Assembly: GCA_003194525.1 (NCBI GenBank)
Contig: NBIV01000072.1
Location: 186,001-250,000 of the forward strand
DNA length: 64,000 nucleotides
Reading direction: 5' to 3'
Origin: Gracilariopsis chorda
Lineage: Eukaryota > Rhodophyta > Florideophyceae > Gracilariales > Gracilariaceae
Position 1 is the stretch's first letter. Every line of letters begins with the position of its first letter. The position numbers and the translations under genes are program-made. This document shows, in pieces, positions 9,529-20,506 of the stretch. The notes below the pieces were generated by a model, which worked only from the letters and a program-made list of their open reading frames with translations, was not told the origin of the DNA and did no database searches.

Positions 9529-12121
9529 CCCTTCGTCACCCTTCGGTACCAAATGCCACCAGCTGTCCAAATCACTAAAATCAAAGATGAAGATGATAGG
9601 CCAGGTTTCTGTGTTGCAAGCCTCTCTGAGCCGTATTCTCCGTCACAAAAGTCCTAGCCATGGTAGAACAAATGTGAAGATCCCATTCACATTCTAGTGT
9701 GGACACTATAAGACTCGAAGCCTCCCGATGGGCGTAAAGCAAGCAAAATTCATATGAGTAGTTTACACGATATGGTGTGAGAAAGACAGGTCCTGCCAAA
9801 TTCATAAGCAGTGCTCATATGCTTTACGATAAAGTCAACCGACTATAAACCCCAACCTAACTACCTCCTTCAATCTCGATCTCACCATAATTTTCTGAAG
9901 AAACATGTAGCGCGAAAAAACCACAACGGAAACCAATTCACGAGTAGAAATGGCCAGCCATCTGTGAAATCGTTCCGTTCGTCCCAACTAATGGCACACC
10001 ACAATGGCTTCTTCTTCCAGTCCACCCACTCTCTATCAATGGTTTCAGATGGCGTTGTTTGAAATATTCACACATGGAAGTTCTTGCCATCAACTTGCTG
10101 AGGAATATGGAATTCCTTGGTATCGCATACGAAATGCTTATATCAAATGTCTCAACGTAACCAACGATGTCATACTAACATCCACAGAACAGATATGTCT
10201 GAAAATGAACAAACCAGGCAGGCCAAAAGTGTTATCCGACAATGAAAAACATGACATCGCAGAAATGGTGCGAATGTACGCCAATAACAACACACCTCTG
10301 GCTAAGACCTGCCTCCTTGACCTTGCCGCATATTACATTTCGACCCTTCCACTTCACCGCCAACAAGAAATCTGCTTCGTGAACGGCCGCCCATCCGAGA
10401 AATGGGTCCGGCTGTTCTGTGAACGGCAGGAATTGAAGTATCAACCAATCCAAGGTATAGAGTACAACCGTGTCGCTGCCGTTACCCCAGAGAATATTGG
10501 GCGTTTTATGGCAATTCTTAATGCCGTGATGAAGAAGTACAGCATAACAGATCCAAGCCAGGTGTTCAACATTGATGAATCAAGGGCGTCGTTCGGAAAG
10601 ATTCTTGGGAGGAGCGGGAAGAAAGCAGTTGGGAGTAAGGACCATAGAGGCCGTTTGATTCAGAAAGTGAGCAAAGTCAAAGGAGCAGGAAATCGCGTCA
10701 CGGTAATGCCAGTGATTTGTGCTGATGGTTCAGCTCTCAAACCGGTCATTTTGTTCTGGGGAAAACAGGCTCACTACCGCAAATCGGAGAGAGGCAGCTA
10801 CGAAACACTTCACGACGTACTGCCACCTTGCCACTTATACCAAATAGAAACACCGGGGATTGATATAAGAATCTTTCACGACTGGGCAAACAGATTTGTG
10901 GATGAATTCAGAGCGAAGCGAAGCAGCAGCACGTATTGTCTTCTTATCTTCGACGGATACAAAAGTCACTTACATTTCAGGAGCTCGCAAATTCCTTGCG
11001 ACAACAGAATCATTGTCGTCGCTCTTCCAACACACACGTCTCACATTCTCCAACTCCTAGACGTTTCAGTCTTCTCGTCGTATAACACCGCTATACGCAG
11101 TGAAGTGCACAAACTTTCTCGGCTCAAGACGGTAATTGACGCATTTGACATCGCTCGGATTGTTTGAGACGCTCTGTCTGTTTCTTGTTCTCTTCGAAAC
11201 ATTCAGAGCGGTTTCCAGAATACGGGAATCTGGAACTACAGTCTTCGGCGGGCAAGCGCAATTTCCCTACGCAGGTTTAACAATGAAGGTAACCGGTCTT
11301 CTTAAGAACACTTGGAAGAGATAATGAAGTCATTTGACAGTCAGAGTAGGGCTTTGGCAGGTGGTGCAACAGTTCTAGAAAGTGGAACAGTGAAGATCAA
11401 CACAAAATATGGCGGCCATGTTAACGCCTCTGCAGTTTTAGATGTGTTGATGGAACGCGAACGTCGTCGGAATGAGCCTGAAACAGAAGCAGAAGTGCGC
11501 CATCTGAAAAGCCTCGCATCTGAACGTGCCGTACGTCGATTGTGTTTAAATGAGACATGTGAAGCTCGCCGTGTTTCTGCACGTGCTCGAGCTGTTTGCG
11601 GTAGTTTAACAGTATGTAATGCTGATAATAGCTCGGCGAGGAAGAATGACTAAGGCATGAAAGATACGTCTGCATCTCCTCCACTGCATCTGATGCTTTG
11701 AAATGGAAAGCAACTTGGAATGATATCGGTATGGTGTCGCCGCCGAACGCTGAAATAATGTCTTTTTGTTTGCTATCAATTGAAAGTGAGCCAATGAATG
11801 TCGAGAAAAGAATTGTTTACATGCACGAATCGTAAATGTTGAGCATATTTTATGCTTAGGCGCGTTCCGAGCTTGATATACAACTTAAGACAGAGCTCTG
11901 CTGGGGTTGTTTTCGCAGATTCTGTCATCATGTTCAAAGTACATCGGCTTCGTTCATATCTTTTTTCTTCCTCTGCGACTTTGACTCAGAAGTGCCAAGA
12001 GTTCTAGCTGCTAAATAGTGTGATCGTGGCCCAGTTTGACAATGATTTTTTACGTCTTTGGTCTCTCAATTCAAACGCACTTCATCACCTGGGAAGGTTT
12101 GACAAATAAGGTAATGAGCGG
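9529..12121 (+). mobile_element. pogo-like DNA transposon P (about 2.6 kb)
   Basis: The paralogous site near 61965-61967 reads GATGCTACATGG without an insert. Here the left junction is GATGTTA and the right junction TTACATGG, so the insert is flanked by a TTA (or TA) duplication. TA target sites are typical of the pogo/Tc1-mariner superfamily. The termini (CCCTTCGTCACCC on the left; inverted right end CCGCTCATTACC) are only weakly similar, so the TIRs are eroded. The insert encodes one DDE transposase (10004-11653). About 450 bases on either side of the gene hold nothing else recognisable. Confidence 0.7.
10004..11653 (+). pseudogene. pogo/Tigger-type DDE_1 transposase, nearly intact
   Basis: ATG-started frame of 387 residues to a TGA at 11165-11167. 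The same frame continues past it to a TAA at 11303-11305 and on to 11653, about 550 codons in all. The N-terminal third contains a helix-turn-helix-like region and the AT-hook-like KPGRPK (residues 70-75). The catalytic triad is legible: D191 (FNIDES), D317 (LIFDGYKSH) and D353 (LLDVSVF), giving DD35D spacing. After the TGA comes a family-typical block, NIQSGFQNTGIW, so the TGA interrupts a conserved C terminus; a Trp codon (TGG) is the likely ancestor. The second stop leaves a charged, probably helical tail. The truncated product still contains the complete catalytic core. Confidence 0.8.
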
Positions 12122-12275
12122 TTACATGGTTCCGTTCACCAGAATATTTAGAGTGACTACAAGAAATAGAGGTGACCAAGTTGTGAAAATATGGCTTAGG
12201 CTTGGTTTATTTTGAGTAAGCCATTGAACCCTGGTATCTTGTACCGTTGGAAGGGCTGTTAGATAGTGGACATCC
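12122..12275 (+). repeat. Dispersed repeat R2, right part
   Basis: Resumes the match to the 61-62 kb copy (ACATGGTTCCGTTCACCAG, ACTACAAGAAATAGAGGT, TTGTACCGTTGGAAGG) and ends near GTGGACAT. Confidence 0.75.
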
Positions 12276-13330
12276 TTTGAGTGCGAGGGCGTTGCTCAGT
12301 ATTCGCCTGGCTCGTTCTTTCTACAACACAACTTGGAAGACATTTGGCTTTGCAGGAACCGCTTACACAGATCCTTCAGCAGGGAATAGGACTCCACAGA
12401 ATGTACATCCTGCCCATCAAGTTTGATAGCTAGCAGAAGAGAGTGCATCGCATCGCACAATTTGTCAAGGTTGCATGATAACGATTCGAAACCGTTCGGA
12501 ATGCGTCCATCGAGTGACTGGATGCTGAATGCATGAAGAACTATCGCATGTTGGAGGACGCACTATTCCTCGCTTTCCCCATTGCTTGGGCGAGAACATC
12601 TCCTACCTAGCAGCATTGGGCGTAAGATGTGGCCCATGCTCGACTTTGCAGTACAGAAGGTTCTCAACAAAAGACAGCGATTGTGCGTAGTGTCTTGTAG
12701 GGTCTTTCTACGATGGATGACCATTTATCAAAGTGTTCATGAGCTCAGTTGCATTTGGGAGAAGCAACTGTGGATCCTGATCTGAATATCGTTGAACGTT
12801 TAGACTGAGTGGTGCAAGGGGCGAGAATGGAAACTCCGTGAAGTACGCCGCTGAAAGCCGCGGTTCTCATGTACGACGGTTCAATGGGTAGCATGTACGC
12901 AACATGTGCCAGATCGAAACTGGCTTACTTGAGGAAGCGGATGACTAACTATGATGGGGCGAACCCGTGAAGTTGATCATGACTTGCTTATCCAAAGAAG
13001 GCGTCCGCTGAGCCTGGGTCGCTTCCTTGTGCATTGTACCATGCGGATGTATTCAAGTGTCAACAAGAGCCACCGACGGGCTACAGAAAAGATGAATCGT
13101 TTAGTTCTCGCTTCATGCACTGAACCGTTTGATGTTGATCTTGACTTGTATACAACGAATATCGAGTGTGGGCTGGTTTGTTTTCATGGGTAGGTTGTCT
13201 GCACATGTTTAAGCATGAAGAGCCTGTTTCCTACGAGAAGTTTCGCCCGAAAAGGAGAGCGTGTGTGTTACGAAAAGGTTTCCGTCGAGTGAAGATGCTA
13301 ATTAGAGCACATTCTCATACCGTGGTACGT
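12276..13330. other. Non-genic stretch
   Basis: No credible coding region or repeat is recognised. Reading frames are short and without domain features. Confidence 0.45.
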
Positions 13331-13840
13331 CTACATAGCAGCATGAAGATCTGCGCTATTAGTGGTCATCCGCGCTTTGCTAGTGCGTGGGTAGGAAGTA
13401 TACTGGGCGGCAGCAACTTCTTGAGCTGTCTTCCTTGCAGCTTTGAGGATGTCTTTCCAGTATTGTTGGAGTGATTTGGTCCAAAAGCGGGCGACGGTTG
13501 ATTCGTGCTTCTGGCAAGGTGGTTCCAGAAAATAAACTGCCCGCGAGCCCCCGTACACCAAGTTTTCATTCTCTTGTGCTCTGTTGGCCTCAACGAATGT
13601 AGAATCAAATCGCTTATTATATTTACTGCGAACTTCCTGCTCGCAAACTTCTCTCAGAAAACTGCCCTTCGCAGAAGCCGGATTAACATGTTCGAGTTTC
13701 GAGCCACGGCACCGCGCCCAACGCTGACTGCTCCTCATGGAATAAAACAAAAAGCTCTTGCCCGCCAGTGTCACCATCGTAAATGGAAACAGGTAACCCA
13801 TATCATACAAGAACTGAATAATAAACCAACGCCAAGCCAT
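13331..13840 (-). pseudogene. Possible C-terminal part of membrane protein, shifted frame
   Basis: This 169-codon frame overlaps the end of the upstream frame (13771-14220) and continues in another phase. It begins in the hydrophobic second membrane segment and goes on to a soluble, charged, partly helical tail (QQYWKDILKAARK near the end). The long open frame directly after the upstream stop suggests one protein broken by a single-base shift near 13775-13835, or an unrecognised intron. I do not recognise the tail. Confidence 0.4.
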
Positions 13841-14220
13841 ATAGAATATATCACCAAAGAAGCGACAGAGGGATCTTTGCGTCGGCTGTGAAACTGGAGG
13901 TTAGTTGAACAAGTCCTGTGCTTGCTGCACTGAGTACGGTACCAGCACGTGACATTCTGCCCTTTGTCCAAGTTACTAAAACCTGGCTTATTCGCCTTGG
14001 CCGTAGTCTCAAATGGCAAGCGGTCTTCGTCTTGCGGAATTACCAACACTTTGTAGCGGTTGTTCGAGAACACGCGCTCTATTTCGCACTTCGCCGGCCA
14101 GAGTAACGGGACACGCAGGATTTCTAAGAGTAGAAGAACGAATGGCGTGCCAACGAGCATGAGAAAGAAAAACGTGATCCCTGCGAAGAATAGCAAACCT
14201 GTGCAACAATTTTTACTCAT
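13771..14220 (-). CDS. Two-pass membrane protein (DUF3592-like layout)
   Basis: Starting at the ATG at 14220, the frame encodes 149 residues. A strongly hydrophobic segment spans residues 6-34. A polar loop of about 85 residues follows, containing Cys45, Cys92, Cys98 and Cys104 and an N-glycosylation-type NVTC. A second hydrophobic segment covers residues 121-145, and the frame stops at a TGA immediately after it. TM-loop-TM with loop cysteines is the layout of DUF3592-type and BK-channel beta-like proteins, but I see no diagnostic signature. In-frame codons upstream to 14526 look non-coding. The neighbouring shifted frame may be its true C terminus. Confidence 0.5.
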   Translation of the reverse strand: MSKNCCTGLLFFAGITFFFLMLVGTPFVLLLLEILRVPLLWPAKCEIERVFSNNRYKVLVIPQDEDRLPFETTAKANKPGFSNLDKGQNVTCWYRTQCSKHRTCSTNLQFHSRRKDPSVASLVIYSIWLGVGLLFSSCMIWVTCFHLRW

Positions 14221-15327
14221 ACTTGTCTTCTCGACGGTAGCAAACTTCTGGAAAGTGACGGCAAGGGATTCTTGTAAAAGGTACCTTGGACGGGCATCGA
14301 AGATGCGCTCCTGAAAAGCAAGCTCTTGTGCGAATACATATGGTATATTGAAACGTTCTCGTGGACCAATGACATCGAGGAAACAGTGCATGGTGCAAAC
14401 AATGATGCAGCCATCGAAGAAAGGAGTTGAAGGATAGCAGCTGTGAGAGCATAACTCTACCGAGGTATTAGAATTACTACTAATGTATGCACAATCAAGT
14501 CTTATAGATATCCAGTAAACTTCCAAATTGATTGCACCTCTGTAATGTTACAACACTATCACATCTCAGTGCGAAGATCTACACAAGCATTGTCCAGCAA
14601 TTCCTGCTTGCAAATGACTTACACATAGGAAGTTATTTCTGCTATCCAAAACATGCACCACACTCCAATGCACCCATAGCACCCTGGCGAGAATCCTGAA
14701 AGGCTACGCTTCTCATATTACACAGCTTATGCTACGAGAGAATTCTGCAAATTTGCCGTAGAATTCTGTATCATTGCTGGCAGAATTCTTTTGCTGAAAA
14801 CTTTGTCAAGTGTTGGCTCAACCGTGTTAAGCAATTACAGGCAAAACGAAGCTTGAGTATTAGTATCCGCTGCATCGTAGCACTGCAGTGCAGTGAGCCA
14901 CACTTCGGCATGGTTCTTTGTCGACAGAAAGACCAGTCTCCTACTGCTGTTAAAACGAGAGCACTTCAGTTGTCCCAAAAATAAATCTTCTTCGGGAATC
15001 ATGTAACTATCATATATAATAGATTCACCATTTGAATGTATGTAGCGTAATAATCAACCGTAATTTACCTTCGTATACCTCCGTTACTCTTTAGGAGGTA
15101 ACAAGCCGCATCTCTACTACGGACTTCACGTTCAAGTTCAACATATTTAACGAAACTGCTTGCTTGCTACAATTTCGATTTCAAAAGGCCCTTTTGCTGC
15201 AACTATTGCAAGTAATGGGTCGGCCTCATAATAAAATGTACAAAAAACGCAATCACTATGGCTAACACCTATTTTGGCTTGCTTTGTCGTACTTTGGCAG
15301 CTTGCAGAACTGACACACTAAAGAGAC
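14221..15327. other. Non-genic stretch
   Basis: No gene is seen. It may contain the eroded 5' part of the Harbinger transposase at its right end. Confidence 0.45.
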
Positions 15328-16023
15328 TTCGAAGAGATGTTTGGTCGGCACGGCTCTCAATACGGCGAAATATTCTAAGAGAACATAGAGCACGTGATTC
15401 ATAAACGCCAGAATCTTATCACCAATACTATTAGCTAGCACGCAATGTAAAAGAATGCATGAACTATATACGATAAATACAACGCGCTTACGAAATGCAT
15501 AGACCTTATTAATGGCACTGTAATTGGCATGGCGAAACCAAAACGTAGTCTAAATCAGCTTGTAGTGTATAACGGGCACATGAAAAAGCACTCTTTGAAA
15601 CATCAAGCCTTTATCACGTCAATTGGTTTATTTCAACATGTCTTCGGACCTAATGAAGGTTTGTGCCATGACTGAACACTTTATGTCAAGCATGAACTCG
15701 ATGATATACTACGGGCAATTTTTGAAGTAGACGGTGTTCGACACTGCATTTATGGGAACTTGGAATATAATGGCAGATGGTTCTTGGACGTTCCTGTTCA
15801 ACGAGCTACCTTGTCACCGGTAGAGGCTGCGAATGAAATAACGATGTCTTTCGTTCGCATCAGCGTTGAATGGTTGTTCGAAGGGATTAAGATGCATTTT
15901 CTATCTGTGGACTTTGAAAAAAAGATGAAGGATTTTAAGTCGCCGATCAGGATGTTTTACATCGCATCTTTGCATCTTTGCAAATTCTGCAATTGTTATT
16001 ACTGGAATCAAATATCAAGTTAG
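15328..16023 (+). pseudogene. PIF/Harbinger (DDE_4) transposase remnant
   Basis: Successive blocks match the Harbinger transposase order: MFGRHGSQ (near 15334), INGTVIGMAKPKR, YNGHMKKHSLKHQAF, GPNEGLCHD, YGNLEYNGRWF and the C-terminal RISVEWLFEGIKMHF. The DGT and YGD motifs of the family read NGT and YGN, so catalytic acids are lost. Stops and at least one frameshift are present; the last 88 codons (15760-16023) are open. It converges on a Myb/SANT-like gene, the usual two-gene content of Harbinger elements. TIRs were not found. Confidence 0.75.
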
Positions 16024-16230
16024 TCTTGCGTAGAAACTCCAAGCTTGGATGAATATGTTTATTAAGAGTACTCGAGTGAGAGGGCCAAGGAGCGACGGCA
16101 AAGTATACATCTTGACAGTAGCTAAGGGTGCAAGGCCAGCAGACAGTCCACAGCCCCGCTGGGGCCCTCCGCCAGCAAAAGCTACGCAGGTTTCAAGATT
16201 TTTCTGCAAAAATCATGGACTATGATGTAA

Positions 16231-17166
16231 TTAAAGGTATTGATTTGTACTCATGTACTTGTTACGGTTGAAGGACTCAATTATCGGTTTAAAGTTCTCA
16301 AGATCGAGCTTTTGCTGCTCAATGCGTTCATCTTGGCGTTCCTGGCGTTCTGCTTCCCTTTCGAAGCGTATGTCTTCACGCTGCTTTTTGCGTTCGATGC
16401 AGTCCGCAACGACTCGCTTCTGTTCGAAGGAAAAACGTTCTCTTTCGAAAGCTATTTGTGCTAGATCGGCCTTTTTCATGTACAATCCAAAAAGATCCAT
16501 CTCGGTGCTATGCACGTTATTTGACAAATGCCTCTTTTTGTTCTTCCTAGCAGTTGAAGGAGTAGAGTCCTTATCGTCCGAATTCTTGGCACTGTCCCCC
16601 GCTGCGCTGCTCTCACTCTTCCTTCAATTTGTCTCAGCATCAATCAACGCTTGACCCACCCTCCCCTTCTCTTCTTCTTTCTTTCGCTCAGCTGTCTTTG
16701 TAGCCCTCTTTGTCACCTCCCAGTCGTCCTTCGTTTCACGCATCGTCATAAGGAGATTAGCTAGCTTGCCCATCTCTCCACCCCCTACATCTGAAAATCG
16801 GTGATTGGCATCAACTTGCATGCCGTAGTGCTCCTGCATTCGCTTATATCTATCCTGTACTGGGTTTCATGTAGCAGGATTTTCTTCAAAGGCTGCATTT
16901 GCGTTAACCTTTGCGGCAACGCTTTCAAACCGTTTTCTAATTTTACCATATTTAGGCGTATATGCCTTTGGTGCTGCCACTTCCCTTGCAGTGATCAGAT
17001 CTTGAACTGCCGTAAACCTCAAATTACGCCCCAGCTTGCCTGTTGTAGGCGCAGCTTCCGTCAACACCTCTGCCATCTTTGCTTTGACTTCATCAGTATT
17101 GTGTTCAGTAGCCACGCCGTCGCGTACTATTATTTGTGTCTGGAATGTTGGCGAGAAAACTTGCAT
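16231..17166 (-). pseudogene. Myb/SANT-like partner protein of Harbinger element
   Basis: One minus-strand frame runs from the ATG at 17166 to 16231, about 311 codons, with two in-frame TGA codons (near 16868 and 16625). The middle region (AYTPKYGKIRKRFE to NPVQDRYKRMQEHYG) has the aromatic spacing of a Myb/SANT or MADF-like DNA-binding domain. The first TGA sits where a Trp is expected. The C-terminal 80 residues are a highly charged coiled coil (FERERFSFEQKR, ERQERQDERIEQQK). In Harbinger elements such a protein helps transposase reach the nucleus and bind the ends. Neighbour context strongly supports that role. Confidence 0.75.
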
Positions 17167-17830
17167 GCGTGGCACCAGTGTTGCTTACAACTGCGCTCAC
17201 GGGCCTTCAATAACAACTCACTTTTCCGCTTCTTTCGTCACATGTGTAGAATATAATACTACAATCTGCCTTTCAATGTAATGACAGTTGTAGAATTCTG
17301 CAAAAGACATTGCTGAAATGTCCTTGAGTAAGCTCACTAATATCCGAACGACAGAGTTTCCTTGTTTGACTGGTTACGGTCGTTCTAAGGATCGTTTTAT
17401 GAGTTGCTAGATTTCAAGAAATGTAAAAGTGTCACGCCCTCAGCTTTACGCTTTCATGATGTAGTGCACGCCCTTCTTAAGGGGGGGGGATTCCAGGCAC
17501 TGGTTCATAATTTCCGATACATCGGGGATGGCACTTACTACACTGTTATGAACAGGACCAATGCGGCGACAGTGGACATACACGTGGTGCACGGCATAGC
17601 CGGAATGCGCCGTGGCAACGGCTCGCTCACGTGTCACACGGGTGGTGGTACTGTAGTGGATACATGGTTAGAAATATTCTATTTATTTATTTATTTATTT
17701 AGTTATTACACTGGGTAGTCTACTGTACTTAGTGCAGCGGCAACCGCCGCTGCACCTCAGTAAACTTCCCCAACAAGGGTGTTCCTGCTTAGAATCTTCC
17801 CAAAGAAGGGTGTCTAACCAAGGACTTGGC
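17167..17830. other. Non-genic stretch with TTTA microsatellite
   Basis: No gene is seen. A G-run lies near 17480 and a short (TTTA)n tract at 17681-17702. Confidence 0.5.
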
Positions 17831-18370
17831 TCCTAACATTCACGCCTTCGGCGGTACTCGACTCCACCACGGAGAGGTATCCCGTTTCATACGGTTTGTT
17901 CAACCCCCTTGCTCGCTTAACAGAACCCATTTCTGGGATACCAGTCTACTCGCAGTTGTGGCTTCGCCGTGTATACGGTTTCACCCGGCCCTGTCAATAT
18001 CCATCGAGTCCCTCTTGTGACTCGCCCTATTTTCCCTCACTTCCCTATTCCTTTTTTTTTTTCCTTTTCCTCTTTTTTGTGTAACCCCCGCTATCCGCGG
18101 CTCACACCGACTCATTGTCTTGTGCGCCACCGTTTGGACTCGTGCCTCCTACTTGGAGCAATACACCGTGTGGACGGAGCTTCTCTAGTTTGCCAGCTAC
18201 CCCTTCCTACGCAAATCGTGAAGGCTGACCTCGGCTTACAACCGACCTAGTCGTGTCATCCCTGGAAGTGCTCTGCTACTGCGTTCACCTCGTGAGAGGA
18301 AGATCCCGAACGTCTTCGTGGTTTTTTCCCGTCGCCGGGCATTGCACCACACATGACGGGGTTCATTGTT
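17831..18370 (+). repeat. Fragment related to the antisense-ORF region of element B
   Basis: Parts of this stretch align with 25990-26390, for example GAAGATCCCGAACGTCTTCG here against GAAGGATCCGAACGCCTTCG there, each followed by a GCATTGCACC/GTATTGCACC match. Translations also agree (LL...K-PN-F...RR-LH). It looks like a truncated piece of another retroelement, lying just outside the presumed PB2 left end. A poly-T/poly-C tract is at about 18050-18075. Confidence 0.4.
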
Positions 18371-18616
18371 TGAGTTAACACTTAAAACCTGCCCAATACT
18401 TTCGTAGAAACAATTCAGTATCCTGACGCCCACTCAATGTCCTTTCAAAACTCTGTTGAACCTGCCAATAGTCATGGCCACCTCTGCAGCACTCGGGGCA
18501 GACATTTCGATCATGTTGGGCTTCTTGTGTTGATTCCGAATGAACGTTCTTCTGTTCTTCTTTCCCTCGAATGATCGCGCCCGTGAAAGTGCTGAGCTAA
18601 CCAACAATAAGGAATA

Positions 18617-19280
18617 AAATCTGACATTGCCAGTGGTGAATATTATGATACATACGACAAAAAAGAATTTGTAGTAACAGCATTAGGTGCAATCGAGAAA
18701 CAAAAATTGTGCAAAATCAACTCTTACTGCGCTAATTGCAGTACTTCAAGTATTTTATACATGTTGAAAGACAAGCTCATCCGCCAAACGTACGCAGAGA
18801 AACAAGAACTCGGTCTATTCAATCTCTTCCGCAATAACTCTTATCTGGAATATTTACGTTTTCGGACTAATAAGGAGTTGCTTCGAAGCGGCAAGCGGCG
18901 CAAGCCCCTTTGCATGGACGAGTTACAGCGAATTTGGGCCTGGAGTTGGCTACATCGGTTTACCGAGTCAGCCGACATTGGGACTATTACAACACATCAG
19001 GATTACTTGGCATTTCAATCTTTCAGAATACAATGAGCCGAGATACCTTTCTCAATATTCGTGCCACGTTGCCGTTATATGCAACGTACAATCCAGAGAT
19101 AGCTGTGGTAGACTCTTTTTGGCACAGCCGACAAATCTTGGAACACTTTGCACGAAAAGCGGCAACATTAGCGGTTCCAGTTGGCGTTAGTTGTCTTGGT
19201 GAACACACCCGTTGTAAAGGACGTCTTTCTGCGAGGTCTTATATGAAAAGTAAGCTTGTGAAGTTTGGCATAGGATTCTA
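18617..19280 (+). pseudogene. piggyBac transposase PB2, N-terminal piece
   Basis: Frames covering 18617-19280 encode the N-terminal half. Landmarks shared with PB1 are QELGLFNLF, NKELLRSG, LPLYATYNPEIA, FWHSRQILEHFARKAATL and YMKSKLVKFG. The first catalytic block reads LGEHT where PB1 has LDENT, so the first Asp is replaced by Gly. One frame change occurs near 18950-19030. No ATG is obvious at the expected start. The frame is cut at base 19280, inside a Tyr codon, by the LTR of element B and resumes at 35208 after the duplicated TTCTA. Confidence 0.85.
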
Positions 19281-19544
19281 TGTAGTGCAATGCCCGGAAG
19301 CGGGTGAGCACCGAAAAATGTTCGGGGTATTTTTTCGTTACAGGTGAGCCCAGTTGGATAGAGCCCTCCCAGGAGGGAAATGACTATGTCGGGTTGTAAG
19401 GCCGAGGCCACCAGTCGCGATTTGCACAGGGAGGTTGAGGCAAGAATCAGGTATCCGCAGGAGCGCTGTGTGGGGATGGTCATCTTCTACAGAGGTGAGG
19501 TGTTCACGTTAGTGGCAGGCGCAAACACGAGCCGTGGGTGGCGG
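19281..19544 (-). repeat. Truncated 3' LTR of element B
   Basis: Matches 34409-34670 (TATGTCGGGTTGTAAGGCCG, GAGGCCACC, AACACGAGCCGTG), both read on the plus strand. Similarity stops near 19544, immediately before the reverse transcriptase of element A. The other 530 bases of this LTR were not found nearby. Confidence 0.8.
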
Positions 19545-20506
19545 AGTAGTCTCGTCTATCTTGACGATATGCTTATCTTCTCCAGTAATCTGGATGATCA
19601 CCTGGAATATCTTCGAGAAATCATGGCCACGTTTCGTGATTCTGGAATCAACTTGAAGTTAAGGAAGTGTGAATTCTTTACACCTTTGGTCAAGTTCTAG
19701 GGAATGTTATCCATTCTGGACGGCTTCTGATCGAGGAGGCTCGTGTTACATCCCTCAAGGAGGCTAAGCACCCAAACACACAGACTGACCTGTGCTCCTT
19801 CTTAGAACTTTGTAACGTCTATCGACGCTTCATTGGCTGCTTAGCCAGGATCGCTGGACCACTTCACGAACTCCTGAAGAAAGAACAGCCATCAAAACCG
19901 GATCCCCTTACACCCGGTCAAGTGAAAGCCTTGATTCTCTCAAAGAGGCAGTTACTTCTGCCCCGATATTATCTTTACCCAAGAAAGACCTACTATTCAC
20001 CATAGATACGGATTCTAGTGCTTACCAGATCGGTTGTGCTTTGTTTCAAACCACACCCGATGGGGAACGAAAGTTAATTGGATACTGGTTACGATCGCTC
20101 AACGTTCACGAACGGAACTACTCTGTATCAAAGAAAGAATGTCTTGCCTTGGTATGGGCCTTGCGAAAATTGCGGCCATATCTTATGGGCATCCGCTTTA
20201 CCGTCAACACGGATCATTCGGTCTTGCATTGGTTGATGTCGATAACCGAGCCTTCTGGACCTCTAATGCGTTAGAGGTTTCTGCTCGCCGAGTTTCACTA
20301 TGAAGTGACCTATAAGAATGGTAATCTCAACGCTCAAGTGGATGCATTTTCTCAGTTAGTAAAGGCAGTTGAAGCTCTCCCCGTCGATGAAGACAACAAG
20401 GAGGTACACTGCTTTCTCCTTCGGGAGGATGACCAAGATTGGGATCTGGTGTCAGACGATGTCTGTGATGACCTACTCGTTTCGAACGGAGAAGACCTGG
20501 AGTGGT
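19545..20506 (+). pseudogene. Element A reverse transcriptase (C-terminal) and RNase H
   Basis: The coding sequence starts abruptly at the catalytic YLDD (19557-19568), so the N-terminal RT, protease and gag are absent. The thumb/connection region follows with a frameshift near 19700. RNase H is readable around 19990-20300, including DTDSSAYQIG-type and NVHERNYSVSKKECLALV sequence. It closely parallels element B (29359-30609, minus) but is diverged. In an active element this enzyme copies RNA to DNA and degrades the template. Stops and frameshifts inactivate it. Confidence 0.85.
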
